64,000 bases of DNA from Malachius bipustulatus. Lineage: Eukaryota; Arthropoda; Insecta; Coleoptera; Melyridae. The stretch's first letter is position 1. Each line of letters begins with the position of its first letter. The position numbers and the translations under genes are program-made. Of this stretch, positions 11,173 to 23,374 are shown piece after piece. Where the stretch lies: positions 37,151,637 to 37,215,636 of the forward strand of contig OU342632.1 in NCBI GenBank assembly GCA_910589415.1. Direction: 5' to 3'. The notes below the pieces were generated by a model that saw nothing but the letters and a program-made list of their open reading frames with translations, was not told where the DNA came from and did no database searches.

Positions 11173-14100
11173 TGTCATCAAGAAATTTACGAAAGACAAG
11201 GTCCAACTCCCTTAGACTGAATACCAGAAGATATCTTCTTGAGCTGAGAAAAATCGATTTTTAGTTTATCGTAAGATTCGTAAGGCATCTATTTGGGAAG
11301 TCAAAATTTTCTCTCGGAAGTTCTTCTTGAATTTTTAAACCACAGATCTGGTAAAAATAGAAAAAGGAATAAATTTATATTTTGTTTCTCGTCTATATGA
11401 TATTCTCTATTAAGACCAGAAACTAATGAAACTAGTATGAGTTAAAAAAAAATTACTAAAAAATAAATGTCATAATATTATTTGTTCATGTGGTTAACCT
11501 TAATGGGAACCAATACAAATGATAATTGCAGTGTTAAAATTGTAAGCTACGACGAGAAAATGCATTGACAAATTCTTGTTCAAACGATTACTTTAGATTG
11601 TCTTATCTTTTATTATTCATTCATTCTCTTCAGCAAATTATTTCCACCCTTCGAAGCTTAGAAGCAAAAGGAATTGTTCAGTGATTAGGAAAAATAACGT
11701 AATGAATTGTTCTGCCTTAAACAGGATATCGTCTTCATCGTTTCTCAATGTTCCGATAAAAACAAGTGTTGGTTACATCATTAGGAGGCCAAAAAACAGT
11801 TTTTTCAATGCTGTAGGATCTACGGCGTCTAGTCTGGTCCGCTAAAGATTTGAGCTGCTGAAGTTTCAGCATTTAACCGGTGCACAAGCTGTACACCGTG
11901 TCCTTTCCTTTCACCTTACTTTCCCTCTCTATGGTATCGCACTAATGCAATAAAATATGCGCGCGCACTTTGCTCGTAATGTTAAAACAGTATAATTTTT
12001 AAAACAGCAGTATTATTAGCGACATAAGTGAAATAACTTTAATACCGTGATTTACAAAGAAAATCAGGACTATCTTCAGTTATTTTAACTGGTGTTTAGA
12101 CGCATAATATTAGTACAAGTTGGATGGAGTACTATACAATTACACTTTCTAATAAAATACTGTTTAAATGGACAATAATATCCCATCCATACGCGCACAT
12201 TTTTCGAAAATTTTAGCACTCCTTGCGACCCCAAGTACCTACTGCCGAAATGACTCTGCGAAAAATCATATGAGAAACGACATTGTTGGTTGTTGATTTG
12301 TGTTAAGTGATCTGTGATATAAGTTATTTTAGTGCCTAATTTTGCCTTCATCTTCAGTTTTTTTTTCCTGGATTAAAACGTAAGTTTCCTTATCTTTACT
12401 AAAATCAATAATAGATCATAAATAAAAATGCACCATTTAATACGTGATTCGAAAGTTCATAACCGTTGCGCTTAGTGAAAGGGAAATTGGTTACAGCATA
12501 CACCAGGTATTACAATATTGCCTGACTGCTCTTTTTATTATTTGTTATTAAACAGCACAAAATATTATAAAAGCTGAATAATTGCTATAGATTTAGTGGT
12601 ATTCAAATTTCGATGATCATTATCTAATTGGTTTATAAATATCATACTAAATATACTTGAATAAAAGTAGGTCTTTTCCATTTAGAATTATTTCCTACTC
12701 AGAGCAGGTGACTTTTCCTAATCGGTGGGTTTTTTATTTATTATTTTTACTTAAAGCTTACTTAAAATAAAGTAGGTTATTTTACAATTATTATTATATT
12801 ACCCACCTACCAGAAATTGCATTACATAAGTAGACATTACTGTAAGAGTAAGAGAAAGATTTTATTTGCTATTGTTGTTCACGAGATATCTCTTTGATTT
12901 ATGAAAATAATATACTCACTTATTCAATTTATTTGTTTATAATTAATATTCCTGATTTAGAGTGTGCATATGTAAAATCATTAGATAATCAATAACTTGA
13001 TTCAAAATTGAGAGGTAAATATTCTTCTTGTTTCATATACACTCTAATAGAACTCTAATATTTTAACATAATATTAGGTATCTATTATTATTAAGAATCA
13101 CAAATATTATATTAAATAATAATTATAAAACGCATTTTGATTCACAAGATTTATGGACGAAATGTTCAAAAAATAAAAACATAAAAGCGACGCATTGAAG
13201 AAGCTCTTCAAATCTTGGAGAAGACTTAAGAAACGAGGATAAGAAAGATTGCGGATCAAATTAATTGCAGTCAAAATTGTGCACGAGGAACGTCGTTTTC
13301 AACCAAAAGTGGCCCTATTTAACAGGCAATTCAAGATTTATTACAAATGATTACCTCCAATGGGTGAAATATTGTCGTTGGTTGTCAAGGATACCGCTAC
13401 AAAAAATAATGCAGACTTTTTTGTCAAAATTTTGCAAACTAATTAAGACTTCTAAATCAAAATAATCAAAACGTAAGAATAATAATAATAATGTATTTAT
13501 TTACAACAGGTGAATAGGCACCCAATTACAGGAAATAATATAAAAAAAAACATGCCATAACCTTTGTTTACAAGTATTTACATCATTAACAATACAAAAA
13601 ATAGAAAAAATGTGTAGGGGTTGTTATTATTAACGAATTATTGCTTAGACCTCATTCTTAGAAGAGGTTCACATATCTGCTCCAACCTTCTTTTGATGAA
13701 ACCAAATTATTGTTTCTTATACTGTGCACAACACCCTGTGAATTAAATGTCATAGAAGTTCCATATTTCAGATCGTTTCAAAAATATGATTTTGCCAAAT
13801 CTCATTCAGTTTAACATCCAAAGAGTTTTCTCAGATATAAGTATCACATAAAGGTAATTCTTTAACATCTTCAAGTATTTGTGCCCTGATAAAATAAAAA
13901 TTCGTATCTGTATTTTTGGAAAAAAAAAACTTGCAGCTATGTTTCATGAATTTGAAGATTTTAAAAACCTACTTTTAGAATTAAGTAGTTATCTAATTAA
14001 ATTTCCGAATCGCCTTATAAAAAAACTTCTATTATTTTTTTTTATCGTAGATATGTTTGTTGTTACTCGGCTTCGTTACCCTGAGCTACCAGTTAGTTAG

Positions 14101-14739
14101 TTTCGGGGTACTAGTGAACACAAGACTTAACAGCTCCCTATTTAAATTTTTAGCGTTTTTAGAAAGTAAATAAAAATTATTTTGATCAATTAAAAAAGGT
14201 GGTTGTAATTAAAGGTAAAAAAATCATAATCAGTGACAAAAAAATACAATAGATGCCGGTTTTAACTTTATGTAAGTTTTATTTTTTAAAAGCTTCAATC
14301 TTAATTTTTTTATGTAATCGACAATTGGATATTCCAATTATTTTTATTAAACTCAATTTCTCATGAACCTTTATTAATAGGCGGTTTTTGCTTCATTGAT
14401 AACATAGGCATGAATACATGGAATTGTATCGTAATAAAAATATGATATTTTTTAGCTTGGTTTGTTTGATTTATTTGATTTTTTTACGTTAATTAAAAGA
14501 ACCACACTTTATGTTTTTATGGACAATTAATTTTAGCACGTAGGTAGGTACTTATCTTAATACAAGAGCATATTAAAAACAAGTCGTTTGTAAAAATGTG
14601 GTGATAAAAAATGGCTATTTATGATATAAGTAGTGTTAAACGTTTTTTAACGTTATTTTACGTCACCGAAAGAAGTCTGAATCTCTCAGAATAAAAAAAT
14701 CAATCTTTTAAAATTCGTACTAATATCATGACATCATTA
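11173..14739. other. Long non-coding AT-rich stretch
   Basis: No supportable gene. An (AAT)n run at 13478-13492 followed by GTATTTATTTACAACAGG looks like the 3' end of a LINE in minus orientation, but no reverse transcriptase text follows it. Plus-strand text near 13160-13320 (GAAGAAGCTCTTCAAATC) is possibly transposon debris. Tracts such as ATTATTAGGTATCTATTATT are common background. Confidence 0.45.
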
Positions 14740-15217
14740 TTTATAGACAACATAAAGATATTATTAGGAATTATTTGGGAAAGCAATCAGTTCAATCAAA
14801 GTAAAATCTTTTTTCCAAGCTTTCGAATTTAGTTTTAATTATTCTTCAGGGCTACTGAATTTGAGATTAGAAATCAAGTTTTCCGTAAAAAATTTTATCC
14901 ATAGAACAGCGAGGTAAAATCAACAGCCAGTTGAAAGGTGAAACACAAGAAAAATACATAACAATGATTCAAGTTTGGGCTAAAATGATTAAATTTCTGG
15001 AAAGTTTTTTTTTCAAAAATTAGTTTAAAATTAATCGCTTTAAACAGCCTTTCAACTTGCTGTTGATTTTACCTCTCTGTCCTATGGTTAAGAATTTTTT
15101 CAAAAACCTTAGAAGAATTAAAACTAAATTCGAAAGCTTATTGGCTTAGAAAAAAGAGTGTACTTTGATTAAACAGACTGCTTTCCCAAACAATTCCTAA
15201 TTTATAGATAACATAAA
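14740..15217. mobile_element. Foldback element, about 480 bp
   Basis: The left arm (ATTTATAGACAACATAAA, GGAATTATTTGGGAAAGCA, CTTTCGAATTTAGTTTTAAT, GAGGTAAAATCAACAG) is mirrored by the right arm (CTGTTGATTTTACCTC, ATTAAAACTAAATTCGAAAG, TGCTTTCCCAAACAATTCC, ATTTATAGATAACATAAA). The arms are about 230 bp each, with a small centre near 14990. No open reading frame. A minus-strand frame at 15138-15329 runs partly through the right arm and has no domain. Confidence 0.75.
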
Positions 15218-15446
15218 TATATAGCAACAAAAAACGTGTTAAAAATTCTGACATAAAAGCATTAAATTTATAAAAATACAAAGTTAGCCAGGTACAAAAT
15301 GAGTGATCAAAGTTTTTATAAATACACACTTAACTCAAAAAAAAAAACAAAAAAAAACATTTAGGTACTTTATACTTACCTATGTTTAAGTGTATAATAT
15401 GTTCGATAAAGGTGCATATTCTAAGATAAGTTTAAATGCACTCATT

Positions 15447-15872
15447 TAAAGGGTGAGTCATTAATGGCGAATTTCCTCTTGAGATATTGTAGGGGGCAAT
15501 TCGTGCAGTAAAGGAAAAATAGTAAGAAAAAATATTTCTTGTAAATCGACCGAGATATGAAGAGGTAAAGTTGAGAATTCAACTTCTTTAATATTGACGT
15601 CAAATATCATAGAAATTTTTTACACTAACCCAAAAGCACCGTCCTTTTTTTTTCATTGGTGGAATGCCAGAAAAATTAAAGTTAATTTCATTCATAAAAA
15701 TTAAACCGTGCTTTTGGATTGTTTTATATTTGAAAGAAGAGGTCATAGTCTCTATTTAAAGTAAACAAATTCTTGATTTACAAGAATTTTCTTTCACTAT
15801 TTTTCCCGTGCTGCACAGTTACCCCCTGCAATGACTTGAGAGGAAATTTGAAATTGAAGACTCATCCTGTAT
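15447..15872. mobile_element. Foldback MITE, about 425 bp
   Basis: The ends are AAAGGGTGAGTCATTAATGG on the left and, in reverse complement, ACAGGATGAGTCTTCAATTT on the right. The inner parts match too: GGGGGCAATTCGTGCAG against CTGCACAGTTACCCCC, and CCCAAAAGCACCG against CCGTGCTTTTGG. The ends resemble the TACAGGGTG family of the elements at 7.3 and 36.0 kb. Non-coding. Confidence 0.7.
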
Positions 15873-15886
15873 ACAAGAAAGACACG

Positions 15887-16136
15887 ATATACATCTAGAG
15901 GGCCTTCATATTCAAGACTGTCCTTAGCATAGGGCTAATGCATTGGAAACAACAAATATAAATAAATAGAGGGGTGAAAATAGTACCAAATAAAAGATCA
16001 AAGATTTTTTTAATCAATTTGGTACCATTTTCATCCCCGTAGGTGAGAATGGGAACGAGATATCTGCTACCTAATTAATAATTGTTCCAATGCATTGGCT
16101 CTTCAGCAGTCCTAAAAGTGGTGACCTTGTATATCT
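15887..16136. mobile_element. Small foldback element, about 250 bp
   Basis: GATATACATCTAGAGGG, GACTGTCCTTAGCAT and GGCTAATGCATTGGAA on the left are mirrored by TTCCAATGCATTGGCTC, AGCAGTCCTAAAAG and ACCTTGTATATC on the right. In the middle, TAGTACCAAATAAA faces TTTGGTACCATTTT. It lies directly after the previous foldback. Non-coding. Confidence 0.65.
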
Positions 16137-17640
16137 AAACTCCGGGATTTTGTTTCGGGAAGCAGTGATGATATTTATTCTGGAAAAAGGAAACTTTGAA
16201 GATTTCTAAATTCCTACTCGCTAATATTTATATCATAGAACAGAACGCTTGGATAATATTAATAGCCATCCTTTTATAATACGTTTTTATTAACTCGCTT
16301 TTAGTCATGTCTGTCTGTCTGCCTGTCTGCGCAAATCTTGCAAACGATTATAAACTAACTTCCCGAAGAGATAGAGACTGAAAATTTTAAACATAGCTCA
16401 AAACTGGATGACAATCAATAGGTACTACTTCACTTTCATCTCTGTGTTTTTATCTGTTCGGTAAAATTAGAGAAAAAAAAACAACTAAAAATCCATACTA
16501 AAGTAAAAAGTCGAAAATAATAATAATTATTGTTATACTTTTCGAGTAATAAACTTTAGATTAAATTTGCTTTTTAATCCGCTTGGAGTCTCTTATGTAA
16601 ATGTAAATTTTGAGATGCTGTTTTTTTTTTTGAGTAAAATGAAGATTATTTCATAACTTTGCATTCCATAACCTTGACCTTTACTTTTTCTTTTGATAAG
16701 TTCATTCATGATCTTATATTTAATCCCCATTTACTTTCCCTTTTAGATTATATATATATCTCTACTACTAATCGAATTGAAGATTATCTAGGTCTGTGAC
16801 TGCGTCCAGAAGAAATAATGATAATATATTGATGCGTAATTTGGTGAAATAACTCATAACTATAATTTACAATAATTTGGAATGGATATCTTAAGTTACG
16901 GAAATGATTCAACAATAATACACAGTTAAACAAAACTGTTATTATTACTTATTTAAATTTCTATTTAATATTATTCACTTTACTGCCTATACTGTCCTTT
17001 CACTGCTGTCATAAAGTTTGGATGGTGTAAAATTTCATTAATGTCACCACAAAAATATTAAAATTATATTTATGTATTCCTTAAACTTGTAATCCCCAGG
17101 TAACCTAATTAAAAATTCATTAGATCGATAAAAGGATAATTCTTACTTAATTTCAAATAAAATGGTTTATTATTGTTAAAGGATTCGATAATTTATTCAT
17201 GAATCGGTAATTAGAAAAGTTGAACAACTCCTAACATTTGCTGTGGTTGTTACCGGCTCCATGAAAAAGAGACGCATAATTATTATCGAATCACTAGATT
17301 ATTTTTTTAGCAACAAATCAATTAGAATTAGCATAAGCTGCAAGTTAGGTCTTGATTTTGATATATCATCATTTCAATTTTAAAATCAAATCTCATATTA
17401 TATTGTCAGTAAAATAAAATAAATAGTGGTAAAATAAATAAAGTTTAGTAAAATAAATCTTCATCCAAAAATACTCGTATTGGCAAAAAACTAAATTGCA
17501 AGCATTCTTGTAGACAGACGAACACAATTTTCAAAAATACAAAACATTATCTTTCAAGATCAGCACCTCCCCCGGTGTAACAACCTGTTTGTATAATTAT
17601 TAAACGTATCACTCTCCAGTAATTAATTTTAAACCGATAA
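16137..17640. other. Non-coding AT-rich stretch
   Basis: I see no gene or defined repeat. A short TGTCTGTCTGCCTGTCTG run lies near 16308-16327 and a (TA)n run near 16749-16759. The rest is A/T-biased background. Confidence 0.5.
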
Positions 17641-17676
17641 ACGACGAAAAACTCTCTTTTCGGTCCTAATCGATCC

Positions 17677-17740
17677 GAAGCTATCTAGGAACTGTTTCGC
17701 CCTCTATAGGGCTCATCAGCATGCCATGTCGAACACTGTT
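17677..17740 (-). ncRNA. Hammerhead-like ribozyme core, probably decayed
   Basis: On the minus strand CTGATGA (17719-17713) is followed by a perfect 4-bp stem II, GCCC/GGGC, around the loop TATAGA, then GAAA (17698-17695) and CAGTT. This is the full conserved core of a hammerhead ribozyme. However, the flanks needed for stem I (GGCATG before the core, CCTAG after the expected cleavage site) do not pair well, and stem III is only about 2 bp. I read it as a decayed member of a hammerhead-bearing element rather than an active ribozyme. A chance match of this length is possible but unlikely. Confidence 0.45.
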
Positions 17741-19985
17741 GAGTACTACGCCTGCTGCTTGCTTGAAAGTTGGAAGCTTTCCACAAACAGTGGCAAGATC
17801 GTCTAAAACGACTTAAACCCTTAAAGTCTTTTTACTACTGAAATTCACGTTTTCTCCACTGACAGCTGTTATACAATAGGTAATGCCTTTTTTTTAATAA
17901 TTTGTTTTTTTTTCAAATAAATAAGGACGAAATGAGGACAAAATAAGAAAATAACGAAAAGCTCAGGATCTACATTCCCACTAATTATTCAGGAAACGTT
18001 AAATAGAAAAAAATGATTTACCAAATTTTGTATTATGTTTTATTAGTCTCGGTGCGAGCAAGGAAACTTTTGGATTTTATAATTATTACTCGTTAAAAGT
18101 GACTTATTGAAATTAGGTTGTCTGGGGTTATCCTGAAAACAGGAATTTTCGTGGGTTCAATCAATTTCCCCACTCCATTAGCAATAAATTATTATCACTG
18201 CCTATAATGAAAAATTCATCAAATTTATAATTTTTGATAATCACAAGTGGCCATCTGTTATTTTGTTTTTGTTTTTGTTTTGTTGTTTTTAAGTGGCCGA
18301 ATATTTTTTACCTTGACATATAACGGAAAAACAAAAATTAACAAAAATTACGATTATTTTTGCATAATCTATAAAATTAAAAACCAAAAAAATAAAATAA
18401 TTCAGACGTATAAGATTATGCAAAATTAGTGAAAGATTAGTATGAATATTGGAAAAATTGAGATTATAACGCACAGAAATATAAGCCAGGTGGAATCATG
18501 AATAATTCATTACAGAATGTCCTTAGCAAAATTAAATTAATATCTTGAACAGCAGAACAAGAAAAGATGGTAAAAATGTTGACATTACAGTATGGAAATT
18601 TCGATTTTTTTCAGGGCGGAAATTTGGTCTTCACGATGAGCATGATTTGTTTAAAGCTACTCCAGCGCCTATTATTAGACAAATATTTCCGAATTAATAT
18701 TTTCAGAGGGTAACTCTCCTTTTCTCAAATGGTAAATCCACGATTGGTTGGTGTGATATACCAGTTCTTCAGGTTTTTGTTATTGTTAATAGATTTATTG
18801 TTTCCATTCGCAAATCGACCTGTTGTCGCAATTTTGGCTCAGGTTTAGTATTTCACAAGACAGTGTCTAGATTGGTTGACTTCACCTTTCGCCTCTGCCT
18901 TATAAACCCATGTCATTTCAAGTAAGTTGTGTAAGATGTGTGATTTATTTTTATCTTTTTCCTTCATATAAGAATACTCGCTTCGGACCAAACTTGATTA
19001 TTAGGCTTCGATAATTTGAATTGTTTCTTACTGTTCTCATATTTCCATTCCAGAATTGATCACTCCCCCAAGTGTTCTAAAGTGTGCGGTGCTTCAGACA
19101 GTTTCTCCAAAAATTTTAATTAAGGATCGATTTGAAATACGGAGCCTTCCAAAAGTCAACTGGACTTTTGGAACGGCCAAATAAAAAAAGTCGTCCTTAT
19201 TAAGAATATCAAGTGATTGAACAACTAATTAAATAACTTCTCAAAGGTAAGTACCCGTATTATGATTGGAAAATGAAAATAACTTTCTAAGCCTGCATAT
19301 TTTCCTTGCATATGAGTTGATAACGTTAATAATACTTATCTAGAAATTATTTTATGCAATGTTGAAGTTTATGTAAAGTAAAAAATGATAAAGATTACTA
19401 TAACGAGTAACGTATGAATTAACGTAATAAATTTTTATAAACTGATGGAGGTCTCTAATAGGTATAATTTATCTCCTCAAACGGATGCTTAGCTGTTGGT
19501 CCACCCAAAATACTTAATTAATTTTTAGGCAACTATATTATGCGCAGAAAAATTAGAAATAAATTTTTACGAACACCTATTATAGGATGTAACGAAACTG
19601 TAGGTACATATACCTATAACGAAACTATTGAAACATGAAAAATAGAGACACTTAACTTATTTTTCGCGCGATTGATCTCTAGGTGACTTTTTGCTACCTT
19701 ACATCTGTTTTCAAGACAGTGTACTTCAAAACTACAGTATAGTATAAGAAAAAACTTTATAAAATTGTTTCGAAATCAAACCCAGGATCTCTGAGTAACT
19801 GGTCAAAGCCTTGCCGTTCAGACGGTCGACTCCTTGATATTTTTTAAATCAAGCCAATTTTTTTTTTAATATTTCCGCATTTTAAATAGATAAATGAATT
19901 TACCAATTTTGTCCCATTATCTGCCTCTGCCACTGTCTATAACTAATGAAAAACGGTTTTTTTGCACTTGAGTAAATTTTTGAAA
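17741..19985. other. Non-coding stretch
   Basis: No supportable coding region. A strong donor-like site, CTCAAAG|GTAAGTA, lies at 19242/19243 on the plus strand but no coding frame precedes it; it could end a non-coding first exon. Near 19780-19835 the minus strand carries CCTGGGTTTGATTTC, resembling a tRNA B box of a SINE. Both are weak. Confidence 0.35.
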
Positions 19986-19989
19986 ACGT

Positions 19990-20770
19990 TCCTCTGTTAA
20001 TTTAGCCGATGACCAGTTTGAAATTAGTCGACCGATATTACTCAAATGTGATACCAGATCTTCCTTCTGTTAGGTGCATGGGTAGGTGGGTTGTTTCAGC
20101 AGATTTTCCCATGACTAATATGACCATATCGTCCGCATAGTCTTTGTTGTTTAGCTAATCGAATAGGTCATCCACTACCATGTCCCACAACAGCGAAAAT
20201 AATACCCCCTACGGGCATCCTTTGACGACGGTGACCCTCAATGTCCGGCCAAATATGTTTTCTTGGACTCTCCTGCCCTCCAGCATAGCGGTGAGTCAAC
20301 TGGTTGTGGTTGACTCAGCGAAATGAGGTATAATCAAATAGCCTCTCAATATCAAGAAGACCCTCGAGGGCAATTTCTTTGTTATACGCAATCATTTTTC
20401 GATTCTCATCTTTTAATTCTTTATGTAGAGCCCATTTACTTGGTTTACCTGATGGTTGAAAATCATGACGTCTCTGGCCTATAAGACAGGTCTAGAGGTG
20501 ATGGTATTGCTGCTTATTCTCAATCAGCTTTTACATTGCGTTCAGTAAGAAAGGTGTTAGGCTAATCGGTCTATCGTAATCATAATCGTCACGTCCACGC
20601 TTCGTAATAAAGACATCTTTTATTTCTCTACATGGTCAAAGGAACGTATACCAAGTGCCAATGTCAAACTGGCTCTGTACTTATGGCTTCCATTGCACCA
20701 GCGCGAGATCGTCATTTGCCTGATCTAAGCCGGATTATGATCCTAGGGCACATTTGACTTTTTCATATGT
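19990..20770 (-). pseudogene. R1-type LINE reverse transcriptase fragment
   Basis: Minus-strand translation, across several frames, gives RPISLTPFLLNAME near 20540, then near 20290-20140 RVQENIFGRTLRVTVVKGCP, GGIIFAVVGHG and IRLAKQQRLCGRYGHI. These correspond to the reverse transcriptase fingers and the GCPQGG...LSPLLWN...VDDL...YADD region of R1-clade non-LTR elements. The catalytic aspartates are lost and frameshifts are frequent. Neither end of the element is visible. Confidence 0.65.
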
Positions 20771-22070
20771 ACCTAATTATATGTTTTGGTTTCTTTGTGT
20801 CCTCTTTGGTGACCCTATGCTTTGGGTTTCGCAAGAGTGTTCTCTTTGCTATTCTGTACAACTATAAGTATACTACAAAATGTACCTTAAGAAGAACCTC
20901 AAGAGAATCGGTCCCAGTTTCCATATTTTAATTGCTCAATGGGATTCTGCGATCTTTTGTTATGTAAAAGTCTGTAGTGTGCTCCCTAGGATGAGGTTTC
21001 TACGTCTAGACAGAACTTCCTTCTCACCAGAGGAAGTATTAGAAATAAATCTAATTTTTTTCAATTTTTGGAATTGATCATCACGTCATAGTATGCCAGC
21101 ACACAAGACCTGTCATTACTATAAATTCCTTGTTCTTAATTTTTACTCTCGTAATACTTTGCATAAATTCTTGACGACTTTAGAACGATTTTACTTAAGA
21201 TTGTGCCTATTAATTATGAAATTTCATCTCAAAAGGAAACAGTTCCATTGTCATTTTACCGGTGAATGTTTTTCAGATTAAAATAGTTGATGATAAAATT
21301 AAAATCATAATAACAATAGACCAGCTCGTTTTATATTGCGAGTGTTAAATCCTTGATGAGAGTTACGCAATGAGATGCGGGCTCATAAAAGACCGTCATA
21401 TTCTCGTGGCTTTCGCTTTTCTTTAATACAATGAAATGTCAAATATTAATCTTCACATGTCTCTTCTCCTTTGCTAAATATACTCTTCTATACGTATTTA
21501 AGTATAATAATGATAAAGCAAGCTGTTTTATTGAATTCAATACAATGGGAAAAATTAACAGAAGTATTTATTTGAGGATTTTTTTCTTACTTTTATCCAA
21601 GGAACGTTATCGAGATCCGATTTTTTTAAGCTTTCGTTTTTGAGTACTTCAAGTCGTAGTTTAGACCCCTTACTACTTTTATTACAATGCACATCGGTCG
21701 ACATCCATCACTTGGGCCATTATCATCTAAGTAATGTCCTTGGTATCCATGTTACAGTAGTCTGAAAATTAGAAATAAAAGTTATAAAGACGAAAAATAA
21801 AATTAAAAAAGACAAAAAACTTTCCGGCAAATTATTATTCCGATACAAATTTGCTCCAGTTAGGTTTAGTTCAAGAAGATTTTCAGTTACCCTTCTCTTT
21901 TATTCAAACAAATCCGATCTAAAAGTATTAGAATGATATATTTTTTACTAAAAAGGAGAAGGAAAAAATTTGGCTAAAAATTTGCATTTCTACCTATAAC
22001 AAAAAACTCATTGAAAATACAAGCACTTTCCCTTTCTATGTTGGTTGAGTTGATAGAGGCGAATATCTGA
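20771..22070. other. Non-coding stretch
   Basis: Short open frames at 20880-21077, 21093-21281 and 21431-21643 show no domain, no compositional coding signal and no splice context. I see no defined repeat. Confidence 0.45.
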
Positions 22071-23370
22071 GGACTCAGAGACAATTGCACAAACGTGAAT
22101 TAAAAATTTTCAGATAATTACTGATTTTGCAATGCTCTGTGTTATCAAAATATTAGTCTCACATCGATGAAAATAGCTTTTAATTCCTTTAGGGAGACTT
22201 AATTACCGATAAAAAATAAATTATCATTGATCATTCAGGGTATCCCTGAAATGACTTTATAGTTCTCTGCAAATATTACTTGAGTGAAACTAAGTGGACT
22301 TAAGTCAACTTATCTTAGTCCAAAGCTGCTTGGTTTGGCCGCTATAATAGGTCAGGTCAAAGTGTCAATTCTGAAATTGTTATTTGGTAGTAAAAACTAA
22401 ACCGCTGAATCGATTTTGATGAAATTTTGTATGACGTTATGGTTTTATGAGACAACAAGTGCAATACTAAAATTACTAATGACGTTAATTCATTGACGTA
22501 GATCATGGTTGTTGTTAGGTTTTATATTCTTTGAACTTCTACGCCAATGGAATTAAAAATTTTTTAATACCGAGCGTAGATTAGTCGACTCATTTTCTAC
22601 CAAAAAATTGCTTTTTATAAAAGTCGCCTTACCATGTCGTTTAGAAGATAATTGCATTTTAATGTGGATTTTTGTTGGGAGTTTCTTTTTTTTTCATGGG
22701 ATTTTCTTGATTTATACATGGAATGATAAAATTTATTAACATTTCAACATTCAAATGGGATTTTGAATTAATGTTCAAATATTGAAATGTAATTTTATGT
22801 AAATCAACAAAATTCCATGGAAAAATACGAATTTCCCATAAAAATCAAAATTTAAATAGGTACGATTACCTATATCTTTTGAACTATAAGGTTAGGCGAC
22901 TTTTGTAGAGATCACCTTTTTTGTAGTAAATGAGTCAAGTAATCTACGCTCGCTATTTAAAATTTTTAAATTCCATTGGCGTAGAAGTTCAAAAACCTAA
23001 AAACCCATGATCTACGCCAATGAATTAAAATCAGGAGTAATTTTAGTATTGCGATTTTTGTCCCATAAAACCATAAGGTCATACCAAATATCATAAAAAT
23101 CGCTTCAGCGGTTTAGCCTCTATAATCAAATAACGGCAATTTCAAAATGAACATTTTGGCATCTCCTTATAGCGTCCAAACTAAGCAGCTTCGGACTAGG
23201 AAAAGTTTACTTAAATCGACTCATTTTCACCCGAGGAACATTTGGTAGTGAGCTGTAGAGTCATTTCAGGGACATTAGCTTTTTTTTTTTTTAGTATTTT
23301 TGCCACGTTTAAAATAAGTAATTATCTGAAAATTTTTAATTTACGTTTTTGCAACCCGCCCTGAGTCTTG
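22071..23370. mobile_element. Large foldback element, 1.3 kb
   Basis: The two halves are inverted copies all along their length. Pairs include GACTCAG/CTGAGTC at the ends, AATTTTCAGATAATTACT/AGTAATTATCTGAAAATT in mirrored position, AAGCTGCTTGGTTTGG/CCAAACTAAGCAGCTT, AAACCGCTGAATCGATTTT against AAAAATCGCTTCAGCGGTTT, and ACTTCTACGCCAATGGAATT/AATTCCATTGGCGTAGAAGT. The centre is an AT-rich mini-hairpin near 22740-22800. The halves differ by scattered substitutions, so this is older than the 7.3-kb element. There is no coding capacity. Confidence 0.8.
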
Positions 23371-23374
23371 TTTT

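Noticed and set aside
19100..19243. Possible host first exon ending in AAAG|GTAAGTA
   Set aside because: The donor is good, but no coding frame, acceptor or convincing promoter accompanies it.
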